Of a stretch of DNA of 34,993 nt, positions 25,948-34,057 are shown one piece after another. Position numbers and translations under genes: made by a program. Source of the DNA: Methylobacterium variabile (GTDB lineage: Bacteria > Pseudomonadota > Alphaproteobacteria > Rhizobiales > Beijerinckiaceae); NCBI RefSeq assembly GCF_001043975.1, contig NZ_LABY01000258.1:1-34993 (forward strand), read 5' to 3'. The notes under the pieces are model-generated. The model saw nothing but the letters and a program-made list of their open reading frames with translations, ran no database searches and was not told the origin of the DNA. How positions within the stretch are numbered: position 1 is the first letter of the stretch; the number at the start of each line of letters is the position of its first letter.

Positions 25948-26137
25948 GCTGCTCCCGCCAGCCATCCTGAAGCGAACGGCGGTCGTCTATGTGCGGCAGT
26001 CGACGCAATCCCAGGTCATGACCAATCTCGAGAGCAAACGGCGCCAGTACAATCTGGTCGATGTCGCCCGCCAGCGCGGCTTTGTCGACGTCGAGGTCAT
26101 CGACGATGATCTCGGCCGGTCGGCGAGCGGACTTTAG
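25934..26137 (+). pseudogene. Truncated large serine recombinase (N-terminus only)
   Basis: The ATG at 25934 has GAGGAG 7 bases upstream. It gives 67 residues: LKRTAVVYVRQSTQSQVMTN, LESKRRQYNLVDVARQRGFV, DVEVIDDDLGRSASGL, then TAG. YVRQST holds the catalytic Ser, and GRSASG is the start of the second resolvase block. The full proteins are usually 500-700 residues, so about 90 percent is missing. Sense stops at about 26132, where the sequence preceding the IS110 transposase begins, which suggests the IS110 element entered here. I cannot find the missing 3' part downstream of the IS110 gene. Confidence 0.85.
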
Positions 26138-26223
26138 CAACATCACCGCGCCGACGCGCCCGAACAAAGCCCCGCTTCCGTTTGCCAGCGCCCTGGGCCT
26201 ACGCGCTCTGCCACGCCGCATGA

Positions 26224-26300
26224 ATGGCCAAAGATACCATGCAGGGAGCTGGAGATTGGATCACTCTCCGGTTCTCTGACCTTGGACCGGAGTTGGCCAT
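26224..26300 (+). ncRNA. Structured leader before the IS110 transposase
   Basis: A perfect 8-bp inverted repeat (ATGGCCAA at 26224-26231, TTGGCCAT at 26293-26300) encloses a second perfect 7-bp repeat (CTCCGGT at 26266-26272, ACCGGAG at 26286-26292). The two right arms abut. The inner arm contains the GGAG ribosome site (26289-26292), and the outer arm includes the first two bases of the ATG at 26299. Folding would hide the translation start. IS110-group elements encode a bridge RNA in their left-end non-coding region, so this could be part of one or a translational switch. RNA production is inference. Confidence 0.4.
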
Positions 26301-27453
26301 GCTTGATCGTGAACAGATCCAGACAAACCTGCCTGAGGTTGCTGTGTTCGTCACGCTGGAACTCAGCAAGTCGGCATGGCTCCTGGCCGCCCAGGCCGTC
26401 CCGAGCGGGAAGACCTCTGCACACCGGGTGAGCGGCGGCGACGTGGAGGGCCTGCTCGCCTTGCTGCGCCGCCTGCAGGCTCGCGAACAGCGCAGCTCCG
26501 GCCGAGAGGTCGCGATCATCCTCGGCTACGAGGCCGGATACGACGGCTTCTGGCTGCAGCGCCGCCTCGCGGCCGAGGCAATCACCTGCTTCGTCATGGA
26601 TCCCGGCAGCCTCCAGGTCGACCGCCGCGCGCGACGGGCCAAGACCGACCGGCTCGACGCGGCCATGCTGCTCCGGGCCCTGATGGCGTGGTGCCGCGGC
26701 GATCACGCCGCCTGCCGCATGGTGCAGGTGCCCTCGGTCGAGCGCGAGGATGCGCGGCGCACTCATCGCGAGCGCCAGCGCCTGATCGCGGAGCGGGTGC
26801 AGCACGTCAACCGGATCAAGGGCCTGCTCGCCACCCAGGGCGTCTACACGTTCCAGCCGCTGCGACGCGACCGTTGGGAGCGGTTGAAGGAGGTGCGCAC
26901 CGGCGACGGGCGCGACCTGCCTCAGCGCCTGCGCGGCGAGATCGAGCGCGAGTTCCGGCGGCTGGAACTCGTGCTCGAACAGGTTGCGGCCGCCGAGGCC
27001 GAGCGCGATGCCGCCGTGGCGGATCCGGCCGTCACGGACGCCGACGCCGAGAAGGTGGCGCGTCTGGCCCGGCTCGGTGGCATCGGCACCGAGCTGGCCA
27101 CGGTGCTGGTGCGCGAGGCGCTGTACCAGCCGTTCGCCAACCGCAAGCAAATGACCGCCTATTCCGGGCTCACGCCGAACCCGTACGCCAGCGGCGACCG
27201 ACAGCGCGACCAGGGCATCTCAAAGGCCGGGAACCCACTCCTGCGGAAGTCGATGGTCGAGCTGGCGTGGCTGTGGCTGCGCTATCAGCCGGGCAGCGGG
27301 CTCGCCCGCTGGTTCGTCGAGCGGTTCGGCACCGGACGCGGGCGCATCCGCAAGATCACCGCGGTGGCGCTGGCGCGCAAGCTGCTGGTCGCCCTGTGGC
27401 GCTATCTCGCCACCGGGCTGGTTCCAGAGGGCGCGCGCCTGAAAGCGGCCTGA
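26299..27453 (+). CDS. IS110-family transposase (DEDD/serine type)
   Basis: 384 residues from ATG 26299, with GGAG 6 bases upstream. The N-terminal RuvC-like DEDD domain has VFVTLELSKSAWLL (Glu21 in the first acidic position, as in one IS110 subgroup), IILGYEAGYDGFWL and RRAKTDRLDAAMLL. A coiled-coil linker spans about residues 150-245. The C-terminal Tnp20 domain reads LARLGGIGTELATVLVREAL, MTAYSGLTPNPY and QGISKAGNPLLRK with the catalytic Ser308. The frame is intact. IS110 transposases work with an element-encoded guide (bridge) RNA and make no target duplication. The left end probably lies near 26133, within the broken recombinase gene. The right end was not located. Confidence 0.93.
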   Translation: MLDREQIQTNLPEVAVFVTLELSKSAWLLAAQAVPSGKTSAHRVSGGDVEGLLALLRRLQAREQRSSGREVAIILGYEAGYDGFWLQRRLAAEAITCFVMDPGSLQVDRRARRAKTDRLDAAMLLRALMAWCRGDHAACRMVQVPSVEREDARRTHRERQRLIAERVQHVNRIKGLLATQGVYTFQPLRRDRWERLKEVRTGDGRDLPQRLRGEIEREFRRLELVLEQVAAAEAERDAAVADPAVTDADAEKVARLARLGGIGTELATVLVREALYQPFANRKQMTAYSGLTPNPYASGDRQRDQGISKAGNPLLRKSMVELAWLWLRYQPGSGLARWFVERFGTGRGRIRKITAVALARKLLVALWRYLATGLVPEGARLKAA

Positions 27454-27845
27454 GGATCAAGGTTCGTCCGCCGGGCCGGTCCACGGCATGTCGGACGAGT
27501 GGGGGCAGGCGTGTGACCGGAGCTCGACGGGGTTTGCTGCCGTCGCCAAAGATGGGTCCCGCCGCCTTCAGCCGGTTCGCCTCGCATGAGGCATCTTGGT
27601 CAGGAACGTTCTGTTCCGCCGGACACGAGTGGATCCGCGAGCCCGGCGCTCGCACGACATCCCGGCTCCCCCGCCCGTCCGAAACGTCGATCACCGACCC
27701 CCTTGCGGAAATGCCTCATACGAGAGTTTGGATGAAGGACCGGCCGCGCTGCGGGCACCTTCAAACGTAAGTGCCGGCGCTCCGTCTTGCAGCTCCCGCA
27801 CAAACTGCATAACCTGTACGCGTGGACGCTCGTTAGAGCGCTGGC
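27454..27845. other. Gene-poor stretch after IS110
   Basis: About 390 bases without a supported gene. It should contain the right end of the IS110 element. A 9-base inverted pair (atgaggcat near 27587, atgcctcat near 27711) is present but its meaning is unclear. A short hairpin cgctc-gtta-gagcg lies near 27828-27840, before the tRNA remnant. Confidence 0.4.
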
Positions 27846-27849
27846 AGCA

Positions 27850-27889
27850 ATAGCTTTTTTGGTTGCAGGTTCGAGTCCTGCCGGGCCCA
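27850..27889 (+). other. tRNA 3'-end remnant, probable integration core
   Basis: The stretch contains a perfect T-arm: GCAGG (27865-27869), loop TTCGAGT, CCTGC (27877-27881). It is followed by an acceptor strand CGGGCCC (27882-27888) and discriminator A (27889). No 5' acceptor strand (GGGCCCG), D-arm or believable anticodon arm precedes it, so the tRNA is incomplete. The integrase stop codon lies at 27891-27893, directly adjoining. Integrases that target tRNA genes leave exactly this kind of 3' copy as an attachment site. Confidence 0.65.
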
Positions 27890-27890
27890 C

Positions 27891-29945
27891 TTATCCCCGA
27901 GAGATGGAGCGTCTGCGGGCTCTTGCGAATGGCGGCCGCTCTTTTGCGGAGACCCACGGGAGCAGCTGTATTGGCTTCTGCGCTAGATGGTTGGTGACCG
28001 CTGGAACCTTTTTCAGCTCCTCCAGCATCAATGCCAGAGCTGTCGGATCGCAATAACGCTCGTCTGTTTCACCGGACCCGGCGTGTCCAAGGATGTCGGC
28101 TCTGATTTCCGTGTGAACGCGGGCTTGCTTAAGATTGTTGCCGAGCGAATGTCTGAAGGAGTGGATGACCTTTTTACGTTCTGCTTCGTTTGAGATCGCT
28201 TTTCGAAGTCCGCTGCTAAATTCATCGTAGAGGCGATCGCCGAGCGGCGAGCTTGAGTTTGGCGATTTTAGATCCGGAAACACGAGTCCGTATCCGAGTG
28301 CGCGAACAGCTTTGACGTAGTCCAAAAACCCGAGGCGGAGCACCTCTGGGTGCAAAGCGACAAACCGAATAGATTGAACGTTCTTAAGACGACGCGTTTC
28401 GTTGAATCGAAAAGCAAGGTATGCAATCCCGCTTGCCTCCTCCACGTCGTCGACATGAAGTCCTGCAATTTCCTCTCGTCTCGCGCCTGTATAATAGAGT
28501 AAAATAATTGCGAAGTACAAAGCGCGATGGAATACCTGATCGCCGGTGGTAAACGGATCGCGCCACGAACGACAGCCTGTGAAGCAGGGCAGTCGGAAGA
28601 TCGCCGCAACATCGTCGTTGCTAAGAGATGGTCGCCGGTTACGTGCCCTGTCCCGCTTGCGGGCGCGAAGGAGCGCGAGATCGATGCTCGCATCAATCGC
28701 GAGGCCCTGCGCTTTGAGAAATGTTACAAGCTGTCCGAGGAAAGTCAGGTGACGGTTGATGGTATCCCCGACGATGCCTCGTTTGTTGGTTGGAAGCTTG
28801 GCGCCAATCTCACGCAGTTCGGCAGTGCTGCGTTCGGCATCACGAGGGCTCTTACCATACGACGGCGAGACGGACCGCAAAAGATCAACTAATTCGGCAA
28901 AATGGCTCTGCCGAAGATCAGTCACACGGATGAGGCCGTTCTCGACGAGTAGCTTGGCGAACAGGGCAAAAATCTGACGCGCCTGGTGCTGTGTTTTTGC
29001 ATCCCAGGTTTCGTCACGAGCGCGCCCGGCGATCATCGCCTCCCCGAACGCTATGATTGGATGCATCCCCTTCTGATGAGGCTCTTGGTCCGTCGTATCC
29101 AGCGCGAGGTCCGGGCTTGCTGACACGATTGCAACGCCTGTCGGCATTTGAGGGACGGCATCAGCGTTTGATTGCGAACGAGCTGTACTCACGGTTGCCG
29201 TCGAGCCTGTGGCCTCCGGCGGCACCTGCGCTTCCCTCAGCAGGATCGCGTCGCGCAGTGTGACCTCTTCGATCCGAAGACCATCGTAGCGGCGCTCAGT
29301 TGCAAAGGCCGCCGCGGACATACCGCGGAAGGCAATCTCCTGAGCTAGAGACAAGTTAGTCATGGTCGGTGCGACCGCTTGGTTTGCGAGCAGCCCTTCC
29401 AGCCGAGCGCGAGGCATCAGGTGGCCGTTCTGGCGCACCATCGCGGCCAGCGTCGCCCGTGCTTCCTCAATGTCGAGGTCATTCAGCCCGTCGCGACGCA
29501 TCTCATCAGCCAACGGAGTATCAATGGTCGCTGCCGCGCCGCGCGCTCCAAGGATACGCAGGATCCATCCCATACGCCGATCGGCACGCCGGCTCGCCTC
29601 AGGATCGAAGTCCGGTTCTGCACGTTCTGCCGCAGCGATCCGGTCGAGTTTTTCGAGGTGGGCCAATAGGCTTTCGCGAAAGATGCCGTCGAGCTGGCGG
29701 CGGCTCATGATGAGATCGGGTTCGGGCTCGCTCATGGCGCGATGAAAAAGCTGATCGGAATGAGCCGTGAGCTGGCTCGCGAGGAAGCGTGCCCTGGCTG
29801 GGTCGCGCGTGCCTAGGCTTACCACGAGCTGCCTGGAACGGCAGAATCGGATCAGCGGCAGCGGGATCCGGCGGCGCCAGGAATAGCTCCCACCGCGCCT
29901 GTAAGCATGAGCGATAGCCGGCACCGGACACCTCGTGTGAGACAC
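27891..29945 (-). CDS. Tyrosine recombinase/integrase
   Basis: 684 residues, larger than most phage integrases (about 400), from GTG 29945. The N-terminus has IAHAYRRGGSYSWRRRIPLP, the short DNA-binding segment seen in DUF6538-type integrases. A long middle region includes the SAM-like core-binding domain at about 290-420. The catalytic residues are Arg489 (GARREEIAGL), His595 and Arg598 (HSFRHSLGNN), a second His in ILGHAGSGE, and the nucleophile Tyr631 (DERYCDP). All are present, so it is probably functional. It would excise or insert the island at a tRNA 3' end. Its 5' end faces tRNA-Gln 80 bases away, and its 3' end touches the tRNA remnant. GC is clearly lower than in the flanks. Confidence 0.93.
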   Translation of the reverse strand: MSHTRCPVPAIAHAYRRGGSYSWRRRIPLPLIRFCRSRQLVVSLGTRDPARARFLASQLTAHSDQLFHRAMSEPEPDLIMSRRQLDGIFRESLLAHLEKLDRIAAAERAEPDFDPEASRRADRRMGWILRILGARGAAATIDTPLADEMRRDGLNDLDIEEARATLAAMVRQNGHLMPRARLEGLLANQAVAPTMTNLSLAQEIAFRGMSAAAFATERRYDGLRIEEVTLRDAILLREAQVPPEATGSTATVSTARSQSNADAVPQMPTGVAIVSASPDLALDTTDQEPHQKGMHPIIAFGEAMIAGRARDETWDAKTQHQARQIFALFAKLLVENGLIRVTDLRQSHFAELVDLLRSVSPSYGKSPRDAERSTAELREIGAKLPTNKRGIVGDTINRHLTFLGQLVTFLKAQGLAIDASIDLALLRARKRDRARNRRPSLSNDDVAAIFRLPCFTGCRSWRDPFTTGDQVFHRALYFAIILLYYTGARREEIAGLHVDDVEEASGIAYLAFRFNETRRLKNVQSIRFVALHPEVLRLGFLDYVKAVRALGYGLVFPDLKSPNSSSPLGDRLYDEFSSGLRKAISNEAERKKVIHSFRHSLGNNLKQARVHTEIRADILGHAGSGETDERYCDPTALALMLEELKKVPAVTNHLAQKPIQLLPWVSAKERPPFARARRRSISRG

Positions 29946-29975
29946 GCATGTGCAACACCGATGTGTGCCGACGCC

Positions 29976-29991
29976 TCCCGCTTCAGCGGGA
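29976..29991 (-). terminator. Hairpin between tRNA-Gln and integrase
   Basis: A perfect 7-bp inverted repeat TCCCGCT-tc-AGCGGGA lies downstream of the tRNA-Gln 3' end and upstream of the integrase start. There is no clear T-run, so it is a candidate tRNA terminator or a recombinase-related site. Confidence 0.4.
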
Positions 29992-30024
29992 AATCGTTCG
30001 AATTCAGAGACTTACGGGGGAATT

Positions 30025-30099
30025 TGGCTGGGGCGCCAGGATTCGAACCTGGGAATGGCGGTACCAAAAACCGCTGCCTTACCGCTTGGCGACGCCCCA
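30025..30099 (-). tRNA. tRNA-Gln (anticodon TTG)
   Basis: The reverse strand from 30099 folds as a complete cloverleaf. It has acceptor TGGGGCG, a D-arm with AAGCGGTAA, an anticodon stem GCGGT/ACCGC around TTTTGGT (anticodon TTG), and a T-arm CCAGG-TTCGAAT-CCTGG. Acceptor CGCCCCA, discriminator G and an encoded CCA (30025-30027) complete it. The T1/A-type 5' end and anticodon identify glutamine. Its 3' end faces the integrase, the usual arrangement of an island inserted at a tRNA. Confidence 0.95.
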
Positions 30100-30181
30100 A
30101 CGCGCGGCTGGCGCTTCCATAGCCGGGCGGGGCCGTGCTGGCAACCGCGGCGTCGCGGTTGGGCGGCGTGCGCGGTGGTTG

Positions 30182-30198
30182 GAGGGCCTTCGGCCCTC
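30182..30198. terminator. GC hairpin between tRNA-Gln and the SDR gene
   Basis: GAGGGCC-ttc-GGCCCTC is a perfect 7-bp stem lying upstream of both the leftward tRNA and the rightward SDR gene. There is no T-run. It could be a terminator for readthrough or a promoter-proximal structure. Confidence 0.3.
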
Positions 30199-30248
30199 GT
30201 GTATGCCGGACGGCGCGAACGACAACGACACAGGGGGAGGAGAGGCGC

Positions 30249-31004
30249 ATGAGCACGCAGAAGGTCGCGCTGGTGACCGGGGCCGGCTCGGGGGTGGGGC
30301 GCGCGGTGGCGCTGGGGCTCGCCGAGGCGGGGTACGACGTGGTGCTGTCGGGTCGCCGCCCCGAGCCGCTGCAGGCGGTGGCAGGCGAGATCGAGGCCAA
30401 GGGCCGGCGCGCCCTGGCGCAACCGACCGACATCGGCGACGAGGCCTCGGTGACCGAGCTCTTCCGGCGCCTCGAGGAGGAGTTCGGCCGCCTCGACGTG
30501 CTGTTCAACAATGCCGGCATCGGCGCGCCGCCGGTGGAGCTCGACGAGTTGCCGGTGGCGACCTGGAAGGCGGTAGTCGACACCAACCTCACCGGCGCCT
30601 TCCTGTGCACCCAGGGCGCATTCCGGCTGATGAAGAAGCAGCAGCCGCGCGGCGGGCGCATCATCAACAACGGCTCGATCTCGGCCCACGTGCCGCGGCC
30701 GTTCTCGGCGCCCTACACCGCCACCAAGCACGCCATCACCGGCCTGACCCGCTCGACCTCGCTCGACGGGCGCGCCCACGACATCGCCTGCGGCCAGGTC
30801 GATATCGGCAACGCCGCCACCGACATGACCGCGCGCATGCAGAAGGGCGTGCCCCAGCCGGACGGCTCGACGCGGCCGGAGCCGACCATGGACGCCAAGC
30901 ACGTCGCCGACGCGGTGGTCTACATGGCGAGTCTGCCGCTCGACGCCAACGTGCAGTTCATGACCGTGATGGCGACCAAGATGCCCTTCATCGGCCGCGG
31001 CTGA
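30249..31004 (+). CDS. Short-chain dehydrogenase/reductase
   Basis: 251 residues from ATG 30249, preceded by GGAGGAGAGG. Classical SDR: the cofactor motif TGAGSGVG at residues 10-17, NNAG in LFNNAGIGAPP (about residue 87), the Ser of IINNGSISAHV, and Tyr156/Lys160 of YTATKHAITGL. Arg after strand 2 (LSGRRPEP) favours NADP(H). The C-terminal part has DIGNAATDMTARMQKGVPQP. These enzymes reduce carbonyls or oxidise alcohols of small molecules; the substrate cannot be predicted. It is the first ordinary chromosomal-type gene after the island boundary. Confidence 0.92.
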   Translation: MSTQKVALVTGAGSGVGRAVALGLAEAGYDVVLSGRRPEPLQAVAGEIEAKGRRALAQPTDIGDEASVTELFRRLEEEFGRLDVLFNNAGIGAPPVELDELPVATWKAVVDTNLTGAFLCTQGAFRLMKKQQPRGGRIINNGSISAHVPRPFSAPYTATKHAITGLTRSTSLDGRAHDIACGQVDIGNAATDMTARMQKGVPQPDGSTRPEPTMDAKHVADAVVYMASLPLDANVQFMTVMATKMPFIGRG

Positions 31005-31022
31005 GGCGGCGAGGGTTCGCGG

Positions 31023-31042
31023 CCGAGGGCTCTGGCCCTCGG
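31023..31042 (+). terminator. Hairpin after the SDR gene
   Basis: CCGAGGGC-tctg-GCCCTCGG is a perfect 8-bp stem 19 bases after the SDR stop. It lacks a T-run but is well placed to end the transcript before prfC. Confidence 0.5.
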
Positions 31043-31184
31043 GCGCGGGGTTGGGCTAGAGAGGCCGGCACGGGCGCTGACGCGGCGCCCGCGCGTCCCC
31101 ATATGGGGACCATCCCCCTCGAACCGACCACCGGGCCCCTGGCGGACCCGTGACAGCCCTCAAGGGTCCGGGCCCGAACCTTCC

Positions 31185-32798
<1,614 letters not shown>

Positions 32799-32849
32799 GG
32801 GTGTCCGGTGCCTGCCTCCCCGGCCGTCTCGGACGGGGCGGCGTCGGGG

Positions 32850-33302
32850 TCACATCTTCCCGAGCAGGGGGAAGTCGAGGCTGAGGCTCGAGACCGGGGT
32901 CAGCGCCGTCTCGCGCTTGCGCGGCCGGCCGTTGAGCACCTGCTTCAGCTTCGTCTTCAGCAGGGCGAGGTCGAACGGCTTGAGGATGAAGGCATCGGCG
33001 CCGGCGAGGTGCGCCACGTTGATGTCCTCGAAGCTGAACGAGGTCTCGGTCAGGATGAACGGCGTGTTGAGCAGCGCGTCGTCGGCCCGGATCTCGCGCA
33101 GGAGCTGGATGCCGTCCATCGGCTCCATGTCGAGGTCGGAGATCACCAGGCCGTAGCGGCGGCTGCGCAGCTGCTCCAGCGCCTGGGCCCCGTCGGTCAC
33201 GCCGTCGACCTCCGGGAAGCCGAGGCGGTTCATCAGCTCGGTCACGAGGCGGACGAGCTTGACCTGGTCATCGACGATCAGAATGGGAGGGGCTTCGCTC
33301 AT
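32850..33302 (-). CDS. CheY-like single-domain response regulator
   Basis: 150 residues, one receiver domain without an output domain. The acidic pocket is Asp11/Asp12 (ILIVDDQ), the phospho-acceptor is Asp56 (VISDLDMEPMDG), the switch Thr is Thr85 (FILTETS), and Lys108 lies in FILKPFD. The fold is complete to about residue 125. A short tail (RPRKRETALTPVSSLSLDFP) follows. Such regulators act through protein partners, as CheY does on the flagellar motor. It lies 57 bases downstream of, and on the same strand as, the BLUF gene, so the two are probably co-transcribed. Confidence 0.93.
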   Translation of the reverse strand: MSEAPPILIVDDQVKLVRLVTELMNRLGFPEVDGVTDGAQALEQLRSRRYGLVISDLDMEPMDGIQLLREIRADDALLNTPFILTETSFSFEDINVAHLAGADAFILKPFDLALLKTKLKQVLNGRPRKRETALTPVSSLSLDFPLLGKM

Positions 33303-33359
33303 CGGAACCAGCCAGGGGTTTTAAGTTTCATGACGGATCACCGGGGGCTCCGGTGGTTC

Positions 33360-33830
33360 CTAGACGAAAAGATGATCGATGCCCTGCTTGGCCATGGTGT
33401 CGGCCTGCAGCGCCTGGGCGAGGCTGTAGATGGTGCTGGCCTTCGGGGTGCCGCGCTGGAGCATCGGTCCCAGGTTGGCCTTCTGGAACAGGGCGTCGTT
33501 GGAGGGCGTGCGCGGCGCGGAGGCGAACGAGGTCACGAACTCGCGCTTCGTGATCTCCCGCCACTCGACGATGTGGACGTCGCGGTGGCGGTTGTCGGCG
33601 CTGATCCGCTGGAACGTCTCCTGCACGGACATCCGCTCGCCCTCGAGGATCTGGATGAAGTAGCCCTGATCGACGATCAGCAGGCTGGTGATCACCGAGA
33701 ACTCGTTCTTCTTCTGCGCGTGCCGGGCGATCTCGTTGATCTGGCGCGCACGCACGCCCGGCTCGGCGGAGAGCTGGGCCCGCGAGAAGTAGATCAGGTG
33801 GATGAGGCTGCTTCGCTTGCTCGTGCGCAT
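33360..33830 (-). CDS. BLUF-domain blue-light sensor (short type)
   Basis: 156 residues from ATG 33830. The BLUF domain spans about residues 9-105: Tyr14 in LIHLIYFSRAQ, Asn42 in KKNEFSVITSLLI and Gln60 in GYFIQILEGER are the flavin-binding and photoreactive residues. These are followed by RHRDVHIVEWREITKREF. The semi-conserved Trp of the last strand (usually FxxW) is replaced: here FVTSFAS. A C-terminal helical cap (ALFQKANLGPML ... SLAQALQADTMAKQG) completes the short, output-less architecture. Such proteins bind FAD and signal by protein-protein contact on blue light. Its likely partner is the CheY-like regulator 57 bases downstream. No strong ribosome site is visible. Confidence 0.9.
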   Translation of the reverse strand: MRTSKRSSLIHLIYFSRAQLSAEPGVRARQINEIARHAQKKNEFSVITSLLIVDQGYFIQILEGERMSVQETFQRISADNRHRDVHIVEWREITKREFVTSFASAPRTPSNDALFQKANLGPMLQRGTPKASTIYSLAQALQADTMAKQGIDHLFV

Positions 33831-33997
33831 ATCCCTGGTCCAGCGCCGTCCAGAAGGGCAGCTAAGGGCAAGAGGCTCAACAGCCCGTAAACGTCGCCCC
33901 GCATCCCACGGCAGTTTTTGCCGCAGGATTCCGGCCCGGCCCGGCGGGTTTTGCCGCCTCCGCCGCAGGGCCGGCAGCAGAATCAAGGACTTGGCCG

Positions 33998-34012
33998 TGG
34001 CACACGGCTTGC
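33998..34012 (+). promoter_or_regulatory. Sigma-54 promoter upstream of flgE
   Basis: TGGCAC at 33998-34003 and TTGC at 34009-34012 form TGGCACA-cggc-TTGC. The invariant GG (33999-34000) and GC (34011-34012) are exactly 10 bases apart, the RpoN -24/-12 pattern. The start of flgE is 46 bases beyond the -12 element. Hook genes of several alphaproteobacteria such as Caulobacter use sigma-54. Confidence 0.7.
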
Positions 34013-34057
34013 GGCACCCCCTCCGAGTGACCTTGGCGGGACGGAGCCCCGGGTAAG

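Noticed and set aside
26376..27770. 464-codon frame overlapping the IS110 transposase
   Set aside because: It is a third-frame shadow rich in Arg, Pro and Gly. The DEDD/Ser transposase is in the other frame.
27600..27890. Minus-strand frame beginning GPAGLEPATKK
   Set aside because: This is the well-known spurious translation of a tRNA T-arm read backwards. It supports the tRNA remnant instead.
29950..30252. Plus-strand frames across tRNA-Gln (RQDSNLGMAVPKTAA)
   Set aside because: Spurious translation of the reverse of tRNA-Gln.
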